The notes under the pieces are model-generated. The model worked only from the letters and a program-made list of their open reading frames with translations, was not told where the DNA came from and did not search any database. The position numbers and the translations under genes were made by a program. From Actinomycetes bacterium (lineage in GTDB: Bacteria; Actinomycetota; Acidimicrobiia; Acidimicrobiales; RAAP-2), in NCBI GenBank assembly GCA_021778895.1, contig JAJYBR010000010.1:1-59414 (forward strand): 59,414 nucleotides of DNA. Direction: 5' to 3'. Position 1 is the stretch's first letter. Every line of letters starts with the position of its first letter. Below are positions 41,458 to 50,513 of this stretch, in pieces.

Positions 41458-42909
41458 TCAGAAGTCGATCTCGCTGAGCTCGGGGATCGTGCGCCGGACC
41501 TGCTCGACGGCCCAGTGCCACGTCGCGCGCTGCTCGGAGCGCCTGGCGGCGTCGATGCGCGGCTCGACGCGGAGGTGGGGGTGCCACAGCTGGCCGATTT
41601 CGGCCAGGTCCAGGGCACCGGCGCCGACCAGCGCCAGCAGGCCGATGCCGCGCGTCGTGGCCTCCCGCTCGGTCCCGACTTCGACCGGTCGGCCGAGGGC
41701 GTCGGCGAGTGACTGCAGGAACGCGGCGTTGGCCGACATGCCGCCGTCGACGCGCACCTCGGCGATGGCCCGACCGGTCTCGACCTGAGCGGCATCGACG
41801 AGGTCGGCTCCTCGGTGGGCGATGCCTTCGAGTGCCGCTCGGACCAGGTGCGCGCGCGTGGTTCCCTGAGTCAGGCCCAAGAAGGCGCTGCGGGCGCCGA
41901 AGTCCCAGTAGGGGGTGCCCAGGCCCACCGACGCGGGGACGAACCAGACACCCTCCGAGGATTCGACGGAGTTCGCGAGTGCCTCGACCTCGCTCACGTG
42001 GTCGAAGAGTCCGAGCCCGTCGCGCAGGCCGTCGAGGGCCGCCCCCGCGCTCAGCACGATGCCCTCGACACCCCACGTGAGCTGTCCGCCCTGGCTGCGA
42101 ACCACGACGGGGAAGCAGCCCGAGGGGTAGCGCAGCATCGTGGTCGGCGCGGCGATCCCATCGACCAGGTTCAGCATGGCACCCGTGCCGAAGGTGATCT
42201 TGGCCCCCCGGTCCACGATGCACTGCCCGAGCAGGGAGGCGGGCTGGTCTCCGAGGAGGGCGGTGATGGGCAGCCCGCCCAGCTCGTCGGCCGTGCCGTG
42301 GCGATCGACGCTGGAGACGATGGTGGCCAGCTGCTCGGGTCGCAGGCGCAACTGCTCGAGCACGGCCGGGTCCCAGAGGTAGTGGGGAGGTCCCACCAGG
42401 CCGGTTAGTGCGGCGTTCGAGAAGTCCGTGACGTAGGAGCGTCCCCCCGTGAGGCGCCAGGTGATCCACGTGTCGAGGGTGGCCACGCGGACGCGTTCGG
42501 GCGGCACGCCGGACTCGCGGATCAGGTGTACCGCCTTGGTGGCGGACTGATTGGGTGCCAGCCGCAGCCCGGTCGCCTGGAGCGTGAGGCAGTCGAGCAC
42601 GGTGCGCAGATCCTGCCAGCTGAGCACGGGTCCCACGGGCTGGCCGGTGGCCGCGTCGAAGACCATCGTGGTCGCGCGCTGGTTCGTGATCCCGATCGCG
42701 TCAGCGGACCCCCCGGCGCTCAGCGTCTCGCGGGCCAGCTCGAGCACGAAGCGGGCGATCTGCTCGGCGTCGAGCTCCACCTCGCCGGGTCGGGCGCGCG
42801 TGACGTCGAGGGTGCGCTGGCGCACGTGGGTCACCGCACCGCGGGCGTCGACCAGTCCGGTACGGACCGACGAGCTGCCCACATCGATCGCCAGCGACCG
42901 CGGGATCAC
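41458..42909 (-). CDS. glpK: Glycerol kinase
   Basis: 483 residues, FGGY family. The N-terminal phosphate loop is LAIDVGSSSVRTGLVD. ITNQRATTMVFD and TGQPVGPVLSWQDLRT are glycerol-kinase features, as are GVWFVPASVGLGTPYWDFGA and DGGMSANAAFLQ in the ATPase half. It phosphorylates glycerol to glycerol-3-phosphate, the substrate of GlpD, which lies 37 bases upstream. It is slightly shorter than the usual ~500 residues. GTG 42909 is the first start that gives the typical N-terminus. Confidence 0.85.
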   Translation of the reverse strand: MIPRSLAIDVGSSSVRTGLVDARGAVTHVRQRTLDVTRARPGEVELDAEQIARFVLELARETLSAGGSADAIGITNQRATTMVFDAATGQPVGPVLSWQDLRTVLDCLTLQATGLRLAPNQSATKAVHLIRESGVPPERVRVATLDTWITWRLTGGRSYVTDFSNAALTGLVGPPHYLWDPAVLEQLRLRPEQLATIVSSVDRHGTADELGGLPITALLGDQPASLLGQCIVDRGAKITFGTGAMLNLVDGIAAPTTMLRYPSGCFPVVVRSQGGQLTWGVEGIVLSAGAALDGLRDGLGLFDHVSEVEALANSVESSEGVWFVPASVGLGTPYWDFGARSAFLGLTQGTTRAHLVRAALEGIAHRGADLVDAAQVETGRAIAEVRVDGGMSANAAFLQSLADALGRPVEVGTEREATTRGIGLLALVGAGALDLAEIGQLWHPHLRVEPRIDAARRSEQRATWHWAVEQVRRTIPELSEIDF

Positions 42910-42946
42910 CGCAGGCTCCCCGAGAGGGACCGTGTTCCCGGAGCCC

Positions 42947-44572
42947 TCACCGGTCCCACGGGATCCCCGCGGCCGCGAACTCGTGGCGGGCGTGCTTGCG
43001 GTAGTCCTCGGCGGCCTGGTCGCAGTCGGCGTCCTCCCAGCCGAGCTCGCCACCGATGAGGTGGGCCACGTCGTGTGCGGCCGCCGCCGTGGCCCGGGCG
43101 TCGTGGAGGTGGGCACGGGTGCGCCGCTCGAGGACGTCCTCGAGGGTCACGGCCATCTCGGCCCGCACGGCGTAGAGGATCTCGGCCCGGCAGTAGTCCT
43201 GTCCGGGGATCGCGATCTCGGCGAGGGACGGATCGTCCGCGATCATCGCCGTCAGCGCGGGTGTCTCGTCCCCGTAGCGCCGCTGCAGGCGGGCCTCCAG
43301 GGGCGTCGACGGCGCGAAGGGACCCGCCCCGCGCAGGGGCAGGTGCGCCGTCCGGCAGGGCCGCTCACCTAGGTACGGGGCCAGCGCGTCCACGGCGTCC
43401 TGGCTCATCTGGCGGTACGTCGTCCACTTGCCGCCGGTGACGTTGACCACGCCAGCGCCGTCGTCGACCACGCGGTAGCGCCGCGACAGATCGGTGGTGC
43501 GCACCGAGGTGCGTCGGCCCGAGGGGGCGAGCAGCGGACGCAGTCCCGCCCACAGGCCGGTCACGTCGGCCGGCGTCAGCTCGTTCGCCGTCCACTGGTT
43601 GACCGTCTCGAGGAGGTAGGCGACGTCGTCGGGCGTGCACAGGGGATCGTCGAGGGACCCCTGGTACGGCGTGTCGGTCGTACCGAAGTACACGTAGGGC
43701 GCATCCTCGAAGGGGATCACGAAGATGATCCGGCCGCCCCGCGCGCCGAGCACTGCGGCGGACGCCATCTCGAGGCGGTGGCGCGGCACCACCAGGTGCA
43801 CGCCCTTGGCCGGGGTGATGACGGGCGCAGCATCCCCGTCGACCAGCTGGCGAACCTCATCCGACCACACGCCCGCGGCGTTGACGACCGAGCGGGTGGC
43901 GATCGACAGGACGGCCCCGGTCCGCTCGTCGCGCGCCGTCACGGCGCGGACCCGACCGTCAGCACCGCGCTCGAACCCCGTCGCCGTCAGGTAGTTGGCG
44001 ACGTCGGCGCCGTAGTCCAGTGCGGCCGTGCGCGATGCCGCCAGAGCGACCCGCGTGTCGTCGCCGCGCGCGTCGAGGTACGAGAAGCCGCCGCGCAGGT
44101 GGGCGGGGGACACGGCCGGCAACAGGTGATGCAGCTGCTCGGGCGTCACCCGGTGGTGGCGCTCGCCGATGCGCCAGCCGCCCGTGATGTCGTAGAGCCA
44201 CAGGGCCGCTCCGTAGCCCTGGCGCAGGGCGTGACCGGTCACGCGCTGCGACCCGTCCATCGGGATCAGGAACGGCAGCGGCCGTACCAGGTGGGGAGCG
44301 TTCTCGAGGAGTCGCTGGCGCTCGCGGAGGTTCTCGTAGACGAGCCGGAACTCGTGTTGTTGGAGGTACCGCAAGCCGCCGTGGACCATCTTGGAGGACT
44401 TGGCCGTGGTGCCCGAGCCCAGGTCATGCGATTCGACGAGCGCGACGCGATACCCCCGCGACGCGGCGTCCAGGGCGACGCCGGCGCCGGTCATCCCGGC
44501 CCCCACGACGACGACGTCATAGGGCTCGCTGGCCATCGCCGCCAGGGAGCGGGCGCGATCGAAGGCCTCCAC
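42947..44572 (-). CDS. glpD: Glycerol-3-phosphate dehydrogenase (FAD-dependent)
   Basis: 541 residues. The FAD motif is VVVVGAGMTGAGVALDAASRG, followed by SKMVHGGLRYLQQHEF, FGTTDTPYQGSLDDP and VVNVTGGKWTTYRQMSQDA, all typical of GlpD. The C-terminal ~100 residues form the usual helical cap. It oxidises glycerol-3-phosphate to dihydroxyacetone phosphate at the membrane face and feeds electrons to quinones. GTG 44572 is chosen; ATG codons further inside would shorten the N-terminus. A perfect 14-base palindrome lies right before the start. Confidence 0.92.
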   Translation of the reverse strand: MEAFDRARSLAAMASEPYDVVVVGAGMTGAGVALDAASRGYRVALVESHDLGSGTTAKSSKMVHGGLRYLQQHEFRLVYENLRERQRLLENAPHLVRPLPFLIPMDGSQRVTGHALRQGYGAALWLYDITGGWRIGERHHRVTPEQLHHLLPAVSPAHLRGGFSYLDARGDDTRVALAASRTAALDYGADVANYLTATGFERGADGRVRAVTARDERTGAVLSIATRSVVNAAGVWSDEVRQLVDGDAAPVITPAKGVHLVVPRHRLEMASAAVLGARGGRIIFVIPFEDAPYVYFGTTDTPYQGSLDDPLCTPDDVAYLLETVNQWTANELTPADVTGLWAGLRPLLAPSGRRTSVRTTDLSRRYRVVDDGAGVVNVTGGKWTTYRQMSQDAVDALAPYLGERPCRTAHLPLRGAGPFAPSTPLEARLQRRYGDETPALTAMIADDPSLAEIAIPGQDYCRAEILYAVRAEMAVTLEDVLERRTRAHLHDARATAAAAHDVAHLIGGELGWEDADCDQAAEDYRKHARHEFAAAGIPWDR

Positions 44573-44586
44573 GCCACCATGGTGGC
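44573..44586. promoter_or_regulatory. Perfect 14-base palindrome in divergent glpD / acyl-CoA dehydrogenase region
   Basis: GCCACCATGGTGGC is its own reverse complement and directly abuts GTG 44572 of glpD. The intergenic gap is only 41 bases, so a bound dimeric regulator could affect both divergent genes. Confidence 0.4.
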
Positions 44587-44600
44587 ACACGACTGTGGGA

Positions 44601-44606
44601 TACCGT
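44601..44606 (+). promoter_or_regulatory. -10 box of likely leaderless acyl-CoA dehydrogenase gene
   Basis: TACCGT, 7 bases before ATG 44614. It is the only promoter signal I can place in the 41-base divergent gap. Confidence 0.5.
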
Positions 44607-44613
44607 TTGGGAC

Positions 44614-45783
44614 ATGGACTTCTCCCTGCCCGATGAACTGCTGTCCTTGCAAGAGACCGTGCGCCGCCTGGCCCAAGACAAGATCCGCCCGCGTGCACGA
44701 GAGATCGATTTGACCGGCGCCTACCCCGAGGACATCTTCGACGAGTTCCGCCGTGCCGACCTGCTGGGCCTGTGCATCCCGACCGAGTACGGCGGATCGG
44801 GTGCCGGGATCACGGGGCTGACGATCGCCATCGAGGAGGTCACGAAGTACTCCAACGTCCTGGGTCTCATGCTGCTGCTGACGCGCCTGCCCACCGGTCC
44901 GATCATGATCGCCGGCTCCGAGGAGCAGAAGCAGCGGTACCTGCCCGGTATCGCATCGGGAGCCACCCGCTCGTCGTTCTGCCTCTCCGAGCCCGGTGCG
45001 GGGAGCGACGTGGTCGGCATGCAGACGCGGGCGACGCCGGATCCCGACGTGCCCGGTGGGTACATCCTCAACGGCACGAAGTCGTGGATCTCGGGCGGCA
45101 TGCAGGCCGACTGGTTCACCGTCTTCGCCAAGACCGGTGACCCGGCCTCGCGCCACCACCGCGACATCAGTGGCTTCATCGTCGATGCGACGAGCCCGGG
45201 CGTGTCGCGCCCACGCACCGACCACAAGATGGGTGTCAAGGGCATCGACACCGCCGAGATCGTCTTCGAGGACGTCCACGTGGGACCGGAGAACGTCATC
45301 GGTGGGGGATTCCTCCTGGCGATGCAGTCCCTCAACGCGATGCGTCCGATCGTCGCGGCTCGGGCCATCGGCCTGGCGGAGGGCGCGCTGATGTACGCGA
45401 CCGAGTACGTGAAGAACCGCGCGGCCTTCAACCAGACGATCGCGGACTTCCAGGGGATCCAGTGGGAGATCGCCAAGTGCGCCACCGAGATCGAGGCGGC
45501 TCGCCTGCTCACCTACCGGGCCGCGTGGCTGGCCGACCAGGGCAAGTTCTCGCGCGAGTACGTGCCCTTCTTGTCGATGGCCAAGTACTACGCCTCGGAG
45601 GTCGCGGTGCGGGCCTCGGGGCTCGCGGTGCAGCTGCTCGGCGCGGCTGGGTACATGGAGGACCACCCGACCGAGCAGTACTACCGCGACGCGCGCCAGC
45701 TGACGATCGTGGAGGGGACCTCCCAGGTGCAGCTCGGGCTGATCGGCAAGGGCGTCCTGGCTCACGACCTGTGGTGGGACTAG
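44614..45783 (+). CDS. Acyl-CoA dehydrogenase
   Basis: 389 residues with the three-domain acyl-CoA dehydrogenase fold. Typical blocks are [19 protein letters not shown] (FAD and substrate loop), [16 protein letters not shown], and the C-terminal [15 protein letters not shown] with the likely catalytic Glu. It catalyses alpha,beta-dehydrogenation of acyl-CoA and passes electrons to ETF. It shares one base with the AMACR gene, which suggests use on 2-methyl-branched acyl-CoAs. The exact chain length is unknown. Confidence 0.9.
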   Translation: MDFSLPDELLSLQETVRRLAQDKIRPRAREIDLTGAYPEDIFDEFRRADLLGLCIPTEYGGSGAGITGLTIAIEEVTKYSNVLGLMLLLTRLPTGPIMIAGSEEQKQRYLPGIASGATRSSFCLSEPGAGSDVVGMQTRATPDPDVPGGYILNGTKSWISGGMQADWFTVFAKTGDPASRHHRDISGFIVDATSPGVSRPRTDHKMGVKGIDTAEIVFEDVHVGPENVIGGGFLLAMQSLNAMRPIVAARAIGLAEGALMYATEYVKNRAAFNQTIADFQGIQWEIAKCATEIEAARLLTYRAAWLADQGKFSREYVPFLSMAKYYASEVAVRASGLAVQLLGAAGYMEDHPTEQYYRDARQLTIVEGTSQVQLGLIGKGVLAHDLWWD

Positions 45784-46940
45784 TGGCCGAGCGGTCGGGC
45801 CCGCTGACGGGTCTGCGCATCATCGAGCTCGCGGGCATCGGCCCGGGACCGTTCGCCGCGATGATGCTGGCCGACCTCGGGGCGGACGTGCTGCGCATCG
45901 AGCGTGGCTCGGCCAGCGCCAAGGACGTCGAGACCTGGGACCTGTTGGCCCGCTCGCGGCCCTCGGTCGCGGTCGACCTCAAGAGCGTGGCCGGCCGCGA
46001 GCTCGTGCTGCGCCTGTGCGAGAGCGCCGACGCGCTCATCGAGGGGTTCCGCCCCGGCGTGGCCGAGAGGCTCGGTGTGGGCCCCGACGCCGCGTGCGCC
46101 CGCAATCCGCGTCTGGTGTACGGGCGCATGACCGGATGGGGGCAGAGCGGAGGGTTGGCCCGGCGGGCGGGTCACGACATCAACTACATCGCGATGTCGG
46201 GCGCGTTGTGGCCCATCGGTCGTGCCGGAGAAGCCCCGGTCCCCCCCCTCAACCTGGTCGGCGACTTCGGTGGCGGGGCGATGTTCCTCGTGGCGGGCGT
46301 GCTGGCCGCCCTGATCGAGCGGAGCCTGTCCGGCGTGGGCCAGGTGGTGGACGCGGCGATGGTCGATGGCTCGGCCGCCCTGCTGGCGATGACGCACTCG
46401 TTGCTCAACCTGGGGTACTGGTCCGAGGAGCGTGGCGCCAACCTGCTGGACGGGGGAGCGCCCTTCTACACCGTGTACGCCACGAGCGACGGCCGCTTCG
46501 TGGCGGTGGGCGCGCTCGAGCCCCAGTTCTACGCCGAGCTGCTCGACGGCCTCGGCCTGCGTGCCGCGGACCTTCCCGGCCAGATGGACCGGGAGCGCTG
46601 GCCCGAATTGCGCCAGCGCCTGGCCGCCGCCTTCGCGACGCGGACGCGTGACGAATGGGAAGAGACCTTCTTCGAGCGCGACGCGTGCGTCTCGCCGGTG
46701 CTGAGCCCGCGCGAGGCCGCCGTGCACCCCGTCAACGTGGAGCGCGAGGTCTTCCGTGCGGACGGGCCGCTCGGCCCCTACCAGCCCAACCCGGCACCGA
46801 GGTTCTCGCGCACGCCGGGCGCCATCAGCCGCCCCCCCGGGCTGGCGGGATCCCAGACGCGAGAGGGCCTGCGGTCCTGGGGCGTCAGTGACGAGGACCA
46901 GGACGCGTTCGCCCGCGCCGGAGCGTTCGGCGACTCCTAG
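45783..46940 (+). CDS. Alpha-methylacyl-CoA racemase (CaiB/BaiF family)
   Basis: 385 residues. The class III CoA-transferase start [20 protein letters not shown] and DVLRIERGS are followed by the racemase catalytic set: His in [13 protein letters not shown], Asp in [11 protein letters not shown] and Glu in [12 protein letters not shown]. These match the His, Asp and Glu of the mycobacterial AMACR. It interconverts (2R)- and (2S)-2-methylacyl-CoA so that branched chains or sterol side chains can enter beta-oxidation. The GTG shares one base with the dehydrogenase stop, supporting a joint pathway. Confidence 0.88.
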   Translation: MAERSGPLTGLRIIELAGIGPGPFAAMMLADLGADVLRIERGSASAKDVETWDLLARSRPSVAVDLKSVAGRELVLRLCESADALIEGFRPGVAERLGVGPDAACARNPRLVYGRMTGWGQSGGLARRAGHDINYIAMSGALWPIGRAGEAPVPPLNLVGDFGGGAMFLVAGVLAALIERSLSGVGQVVDAAMVDGSAALLAMTHSLLNLGYWSEERGANLLDGGAPFYTVYATSDGRFVAVGALEPQFYAELLDGLGLRAADLPGQMDRERWPELRQRLAAAFATRTRDEWEETFFERDACVSPVLSPREAAVHPVNVEREVFRADGPLGPYQPNPAPRFSRTPGAISRPPGLAGSQTREGLRSWGVSDEDQDAFARAGAFGDS

Positions 46941-47173
46941 ACGTTGACGACCGGGCAGGTGAGGGTGCGGGTGATCCCGGGCACCTTCTGGATCGCTCCC
47001 ACGATGAAGCGGCCCAAGTCGTCGACGTTCTCGGCCTCGCAGCGGACGATGACGTCATAGGGACCGGTGACCTCGAAGGACTCCAGCACGCCAACCACGG
47101 CGCGCGTGGCCTGCACGACCCGCTCGCTCGAGCCGATCTCCGACTGAATCAGGATGTACGCCTGTACCGCCAT
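46937..47173 (-). CDS. Stand-alone Lrp/AsnC ligand-binding domain protein
   Basis: 78 residues that form only the effector-binding ACT-like domain of Lrp/AsnC regulators ([20 protein letters not shown] ... [25 protein letters not shown]). The HTH is absent. Such single-domain proteins form dimers or octamers that bind amino acids and may modify full-length Lrp proteins. ATG 47173 is preferred over an upstream extension that adds an unrelated segment. The 3' end overlaps the AMACR gene by 4 bases. Confidence 0.78.
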   Translation of the reverse strand: MAVQAYILIQSEIGSSERVVQATRAVVGVLESFEVTGPYDVIVRCEAENVDDLGRFIVGAIQKVPGITRTLTCPVVNV

Positions 47174-47228
47174 AGGGGGGCCCTTCTCTTGGAGTGGGAC
47201 CATTCTGCCCGCACTGGGGACTCCGGCG

Positions 47229-47432
47229 CTACTCCCGTTCGCCGCCGATGTGCCACTGGTGGCACAACTCGCAGCGGTAGGCGTTGAGCTCGGCGCGGTT
47301 GAGGGTCCAGGCGAGTTGGGCGGCCGCCCGCGCCTCGGTGACGGTGCGGTAGGCGCGCTTGGGCTGGCCCTGGCTCGTGACGTGCCCGGCGCGGCGGTTC
47401 GGCGCGGAGCGCGAGGCACGTCGCGGGGTCAT
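47229..47432 (-). CDS. Small basic protein with Cys/His zinc-like motif
   Basis: 67 residues. A basic N-terminus is followed by KRAYRTVTEARAAAQLAWTL and a C-terminal RCELCHQWHIGG, where two Cys and two His could bind zinc. Similar small proteins occur in actinobacteria. ATG 47432 has a TAAGGT box 6 bases upstream, which supports it being real. Function is unknown. Confidence 0.6.
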   Translation of the reverse strand: MTPRRASRSAPNRRAGHVTSQGQPKRAYRTVTEARAAAQLAWTLNRAELNAYRCELCHQWHIGGERE

Positions 47433-47438
47433 GCAACG

Positions 47439-47444
47439 ACCTTA
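47439..47444 (-). promoter_or_regulatory. -10 box of likely leaderless small protein gene
   Basis: TAAGGT on the minus strand, 6 bases before ATG 47432. Confidence 0.5.
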
Positions 47445-47473
47445 TCGGGGGGCTCGCGGGCACGCGGCCTGGC

Positions 47474-47479
47474 TACAGT
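47474..47479 (+). promoter_or_regulatory. -10 box of likely leaderless DUF3039 gene
   Basis: TACAGT, 7 bases before GTG 47487, divergent from the box at 47439. Confidence 0.5.
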
Positions 47480-47486
47480 ACTGGGC

Positions 47487-47765
47487 GTGAGTTCGACGGA
47501 ATTGGTGCAGCCCGCGACGTCTCCGGTGCTCGATGACGGTGACCACGAGCGCTTCACGCACGTCGTTCTCGAGGGCTACACGCTCGACAGCGGCGACTTC
47601 GTGTCCATCGGCAACTCGGTCGTCGACTCGATGGTGAACGCGGTGCCGGTCCGCGCGCTGTGCGGCAAGGTGTGGGTGCCCGGCCGCGATCCGGCGCGCT
47701 ACCCGCTGTGCCCGACCTGCGTCGAGATCGCCGAGTCGATGGGCTGGACTCGACCCTCGGCCTGA
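47487..47765 (+). CDS. DUF3039 domain protein
   Basis: 92 residues. The core DHERFTHVV ... VPVRALCGKVWVPGRDPARY and PLCPTCVEIAESMGW match the actinobacterial DUF3039 family, with three Cys in a zinc-like arrangement (LCGK and LCPTC). GTG 47487 follows a leaderless promoter. It precedes the amidotransferase-like gene by 12 bases. The function of the family is unknown. Confidence 0.82.
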   Translation: MSSTELVQPATSPVLDDGDHERFTHVVLEGYTLDSGDFVSIGNSVVDSMVNAVPVRALCGKVWVPGRDPARYPLCPTCVEIAESMGWTRPSA

Positions 47766-47777
47766 GGGCCACCCGCC

Positions 47778-48476
47778 GTGCCCACCGCCCTCGTCCTGCG
47801 CCACCATCTCGAAGACGCGCCCGGACTCGTCGGGCAGGCCCTCGAGGCCCGTGGCTACTCCCTGGCAGTGGATCTGGTCGACGCGCGATGGACGCCGCCG
47901 GATCTGTCCGGCGTGGACGCCCTGGTCGTTCTGGGCTCGTCGTCGGCGGTCTACGACCCGCTGGTGCGCGCGCGTTGGCTCGACCGCGAGCTCGACCTGA
48001 TCGCCGCTGCCGATCGCGCGAGCATCGCGACGCTGGGGATCTGCTTCGGGGCTCAGGCGCTGTGCGCGTGCGCCGGGGGGCGCGTCGAGCGGGCAGCGGT
48101 CCCCGAGTTGGGGTGGATCAGCGTCGACCCGACGCCGGGCTCGCCCATCGAGGCCGGACCGTGGTTTGCCTACCACGAGGATGCCTGCATCCTGCCGCCG
48201 GAGGCTACGGTGCTGGCCACGTCAGCGCACGCCGTGCAGGCCTTCCGTCTCGGCCGCCACCTGGGGGTGCAGTTCCATCCGGAGGTCGACGCCGACCAGT
48301 TGGGGGCGTGGTTCGCCGCCGACAGCTCGGCGGGCCGATCCGACCCGCGCTACGAGGAGATGATCGCGCAGGCGGTCGCGAATGACGAGCCCGCCCGCCG
48401 CCGAGCCGAGCGCCTCGTCGACGCGTTCCTGGCCGGCGCGAGCGGCACACCGCGCGCGGACGGCGTCCGGCGATGA
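47778..48476 (+). CDS. Class I glutamine amidotransferase-like protein
   Basis: 232 residues. The nucleophile Cys is in LGICFGAQALC and the catalytic His and Glu are in VQFHPEVDADQL. Free-standing members often resemble GMP synthase or GuaA-like amidotransferases and may act on other substrates or be esterase-like. GTG 47778 is chosen by spacing after DUF3039. The next gene starts inside its stop (ATGA). Confidence 0.83.
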   Translation: MPTALVLRHHLEDAPGLVGQALEARGYSLAVDLVDARWTPPDLSGVDALVVLGSSSAVYDPLVRARWLDRELDLIAAADRASIATLGICFGAQALCACAGGRVERAAVPELGWISVDPTPGSPIEAGPWFAYHEDACILPPEATVLATSAHAVQAFRLGRHLGVQFHPEVDADQLGAWFAADSSAGRSDPRYEEMIAQAVANDEPARRRAERLVDAFLAGASGTPRADGVRR

Positions 48477-49720
48477 CGCGTCCGCCGGCCGAGGAAGTGG
48501 CCACCGTGCGCGTTGAGCGTCCGGCCGTCGGCGGCGGGGTGGCCCATACGCCCGATGGGCGCGTGGCGTTCGTCCGGGGCGCTCTGCCCGGCGAGCTGGT
48601 CGAGGCCACTCTCTTGCCGGGAACGACCGCCTTCGCGCGGGCGATCGCCCGCCGCGTGGTCGAGCCGAGTCCCCAGCGCGTCGACCCTCCCTGCCCCTAC
48701 GCGGGGGCGGGCGGCTGTGGCGGGTGCGACCTCCAGCACGCCGCCGAGCCCCTCCAGCGGTCGTGGAAGGCCGCGGTCACCCACGACCAGCTGCGGCGGA
48801 TCGCGGGCCTCGATCTCGACGTGGTGGTGACGGCGCCGCCGACGGCAGCCCACGCCAGCCGCACCCGCCTGCGCTGCGCCGTCGACCGGTCGGGCCGCTT
48901 GGCGCTGCGGGCCTGGCGCTCCCACCGGCGCGTCGCCCTCGACGCCTGCTGGCTGCTCGACGACCGCGCGCGGGAGGCCTTCGCCACGACGTGGTCCCGG
49001 GCTCACCAAGTCGAGGTGCGCGCCATCGGACACGGGGAACCCTTCGCCGTGGTGTGGCCCGATTCGGGGCGTGGCCCCTACGGGGCCGACCTGGCGGGAC
49101 GGCGCCTCGCGGCACGACCCGTGTCACACGTGCAAGTCGCCGAGTGGGACTTCACCGTGGGAGCCACGTCGTTCTGGCAGTCCCACGTCGACGCGCCCGC
49201 GATGCTCGTCGAGAGGGTGACCGGGTTGAGCGGTGCGGGTCCGGGCGATCACGTGGTGGATCTCTTCAGCGGCGTCGGCCTGTTCAGCGTGCCGCTGGCG
49301 AGTCGCGTGGGTCCGACTGGCACGGTCGTAGCCGTGGAGAGCTCCCGCACGGCGGTCGCCGACGCCAGGCGCAACGCCGCGGCGTATCCGGTCGTGTTGA
49401 CCCGGCACGCGCGCGTCGAACCAGACCTCGTCACCGAGGTCGTGGACGATGGTGACATCGTCGTTCTCGATCCGCCACGTACCGGCCTGCCACGCGAGGT
49501 CGCCGAGGCCATCGCTTCCCGGCACCCCCGGCGGGTTGTCTACGTGTCGTGCGATGCAGCCACGCTGGCCCGGGATCTTAGAGAGTTCTTAGCGACCGGA
49601 TTTGTGCTTGTTTCCTTGGAGATCCTCGATCTGTTCCCGATGACCGAGCACGTCGAGCTGGTGGCGCTGCTTGACATGCCGGGGTCGGCGGTGGATAGTG
49701 CAACTGAGGGACATGGGTAG
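48473..49720 (+). CDS. TrmA/RlmD-family RNA (uracil-5-)-methyltransferase
   Basis: 415 residues. An N-terminal TRAM-like OB domain (RVERPAVGGGVAHTPDGRVA ... GELVEATL) is followed by an Fe-S-type cluster PCPYAGAGGCGGCDLQH. The SAM domain has VVDLFSGVGLFSVPLA, the catalytic Cys lies in VVYVSCDAATLARDL, and FPMTEHVELVALL ends the fold. It should methylate C5 of a specific uridine in rRNA or tRNA. ATG 48473 overlaps the previous stop. The family cannot be narrowed to RlmC, RlmD or TrmA from sequence alone. Confidence 0.87.
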   Translation: MTRPPAEEVATVRVERPAVGGGVAHTPDGRVAFVRGALPGELVEATLLPGTTAFARAIARRVVEPSPQRVDPPCPYAGAGGCGGCDLQHAAEPLQRSWKAAVTHDQLRRIAGLDLDVVVTAPPTAAHASRTRLRCAVDRSGRLALRAWRSHRRVALDACWLLDDRAREAFATTWSRAHQVEVRAIGHGEPFAVVWPDSGRGPYGADLAGRRLAARPVSHVQVAEWDFTVGATSFWQSHVDAPAMLVERVTGLSGAGPGDHVVDLFSGVGLFSVPLASRVGPTGTVVAVESSRTAVADARRNAAAYPVVLTRHARVEPDLVTEVVDDGDIVVLDPPRTGLPREVAEAIASRHPRRVVYVSCDAATLARDLREFLATGFVLVSLEILDLFPMTEHVELVALLDMPGSAVDSATEGHG

Positions 49721-49739
49721 CCCTTACAGGGGGTTCGTA

Positions 49740-50018
49740 ATGCTCAGCAAGTTGGACCACCACCACCGTCAGACGTTGGACAAGCTGTTCGCTCATCCGC
49801 TCAAGCGCAACATCCAGTGGCGTGACGTGACCTGTCTCCTCGAGCGCATCGGGGTCGTCCATGAGACCCACCGGGGCAACTGGGCGGTGACCGTGGGCGG
49901 CGACACGGTCTCCTTCGGTCCGACCCGGACGCGCGACCTGACCGAGGAGCAAGTCATCAAGGTTCGCAACTTCCTGCGTCACGTGGGCGTGGTGCCCCAG
50001 CCCACCGTCGCAGCCTGA
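49740..50018 (+). CDS. HicA-like small protein
   Basis: 92 residues: LSKLDHHHRQTLDKLFAHP, NIQWRDVTCLLERIGVVHE and TVGGDTVSFGPTRTRDLTEE have the layout of an actinobacterial HicA-type mRNA interferase fold (dsRBD-like), including a His-rich start. There is no HicB-like antitoxin next to it. ATG 49740 has AGGGGG 8 bases upstream, so an upstream start would be unnecessary. It may be a non-toxic relative. Confidence 0.55.
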   Translation: MLSKLDHHHRQTLDKLFAHPLKRNIQWRDVTCLLERIGVVHETHRGNWAVTVGGDTVSFGPTRTRDLTEEQVIKVRNFLRHVGVVPQPTVAA

Positions 50019-50023
50019 ACCCG

Positions 50024-50506
50024 ATGCCGGTTGACGGCAGCCGCGTCGCTCCCGTCGTCATCGAGGAGAGACTCACGACGAACCGTCTCGTGGCGATCCT
50101 GGGCATCGTGGCGATTCTCGTCGCCGTCACGCGTCGATTCACGGGGCATTCGCGAGGTCGACAAGCCCTGTCCCTCGGCGTGCTCGGCGCCGTCGGGGCC
50201 CTGCTGTCCCGCGTGGTCGTGCGCGTCGTCGACGCGCCCGAGGGGCGGTGCCTCGAAGTCGTCTACGGCGGTGGCATCGTGCGTCAGATCATGCCGGTCT
50301 CGACCATCGACCGCGTCGATGTCGTCGACGTCTCGCCGTGGCGTTGGGGCGGCATCGGCTACCGCGGGAGCCTGCGGCTCCTGGGCCGCGCGGCTCTGGT
50401 CACGCGGGCCGGTCCCGGGCTGCGCGTGACCCTGACCAGCGGACGACGCTTCTCCGTCACCGTCGACGAGCCTGGAGCCTTCGCCGACGCCCTGCGCGCG
50501 GCGTGA
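50024..50506 (+). CDS. Membrane protein with PH-like domain
   Basis: 160 residues. Two likely membrane segments (LVAILGIVAILVAV and ALSLGVLGAVGALLS) lie in the first half. A bacterial PH-like domain follows (RCLEVVYGGGIVRQIMPVST ... PWRWGGIGYRG ... GPGLRVTLTSGRRFSVTVDE). Such proteins are common in actinobacteria and usually have no known role. It starts 5 bases after the HicA-like stop. Confidence 0.72.
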   Translation: MPVDGSRVAPVVIEERLTTNRLVAILGIVAILVAVTRRFTGHSRGRQALSLGVLGAVGALLSRVVVRVVDAPEGRCLEVVYGGGIVRQIMPVSTIDRVDVVDVSPWRWGGIGYRGSLRLLGRAALVTRAGPGLRVTLTSGRRFSVTVDEPGAFADALRAA

Positions 50507-50513
50507 GAATCGC

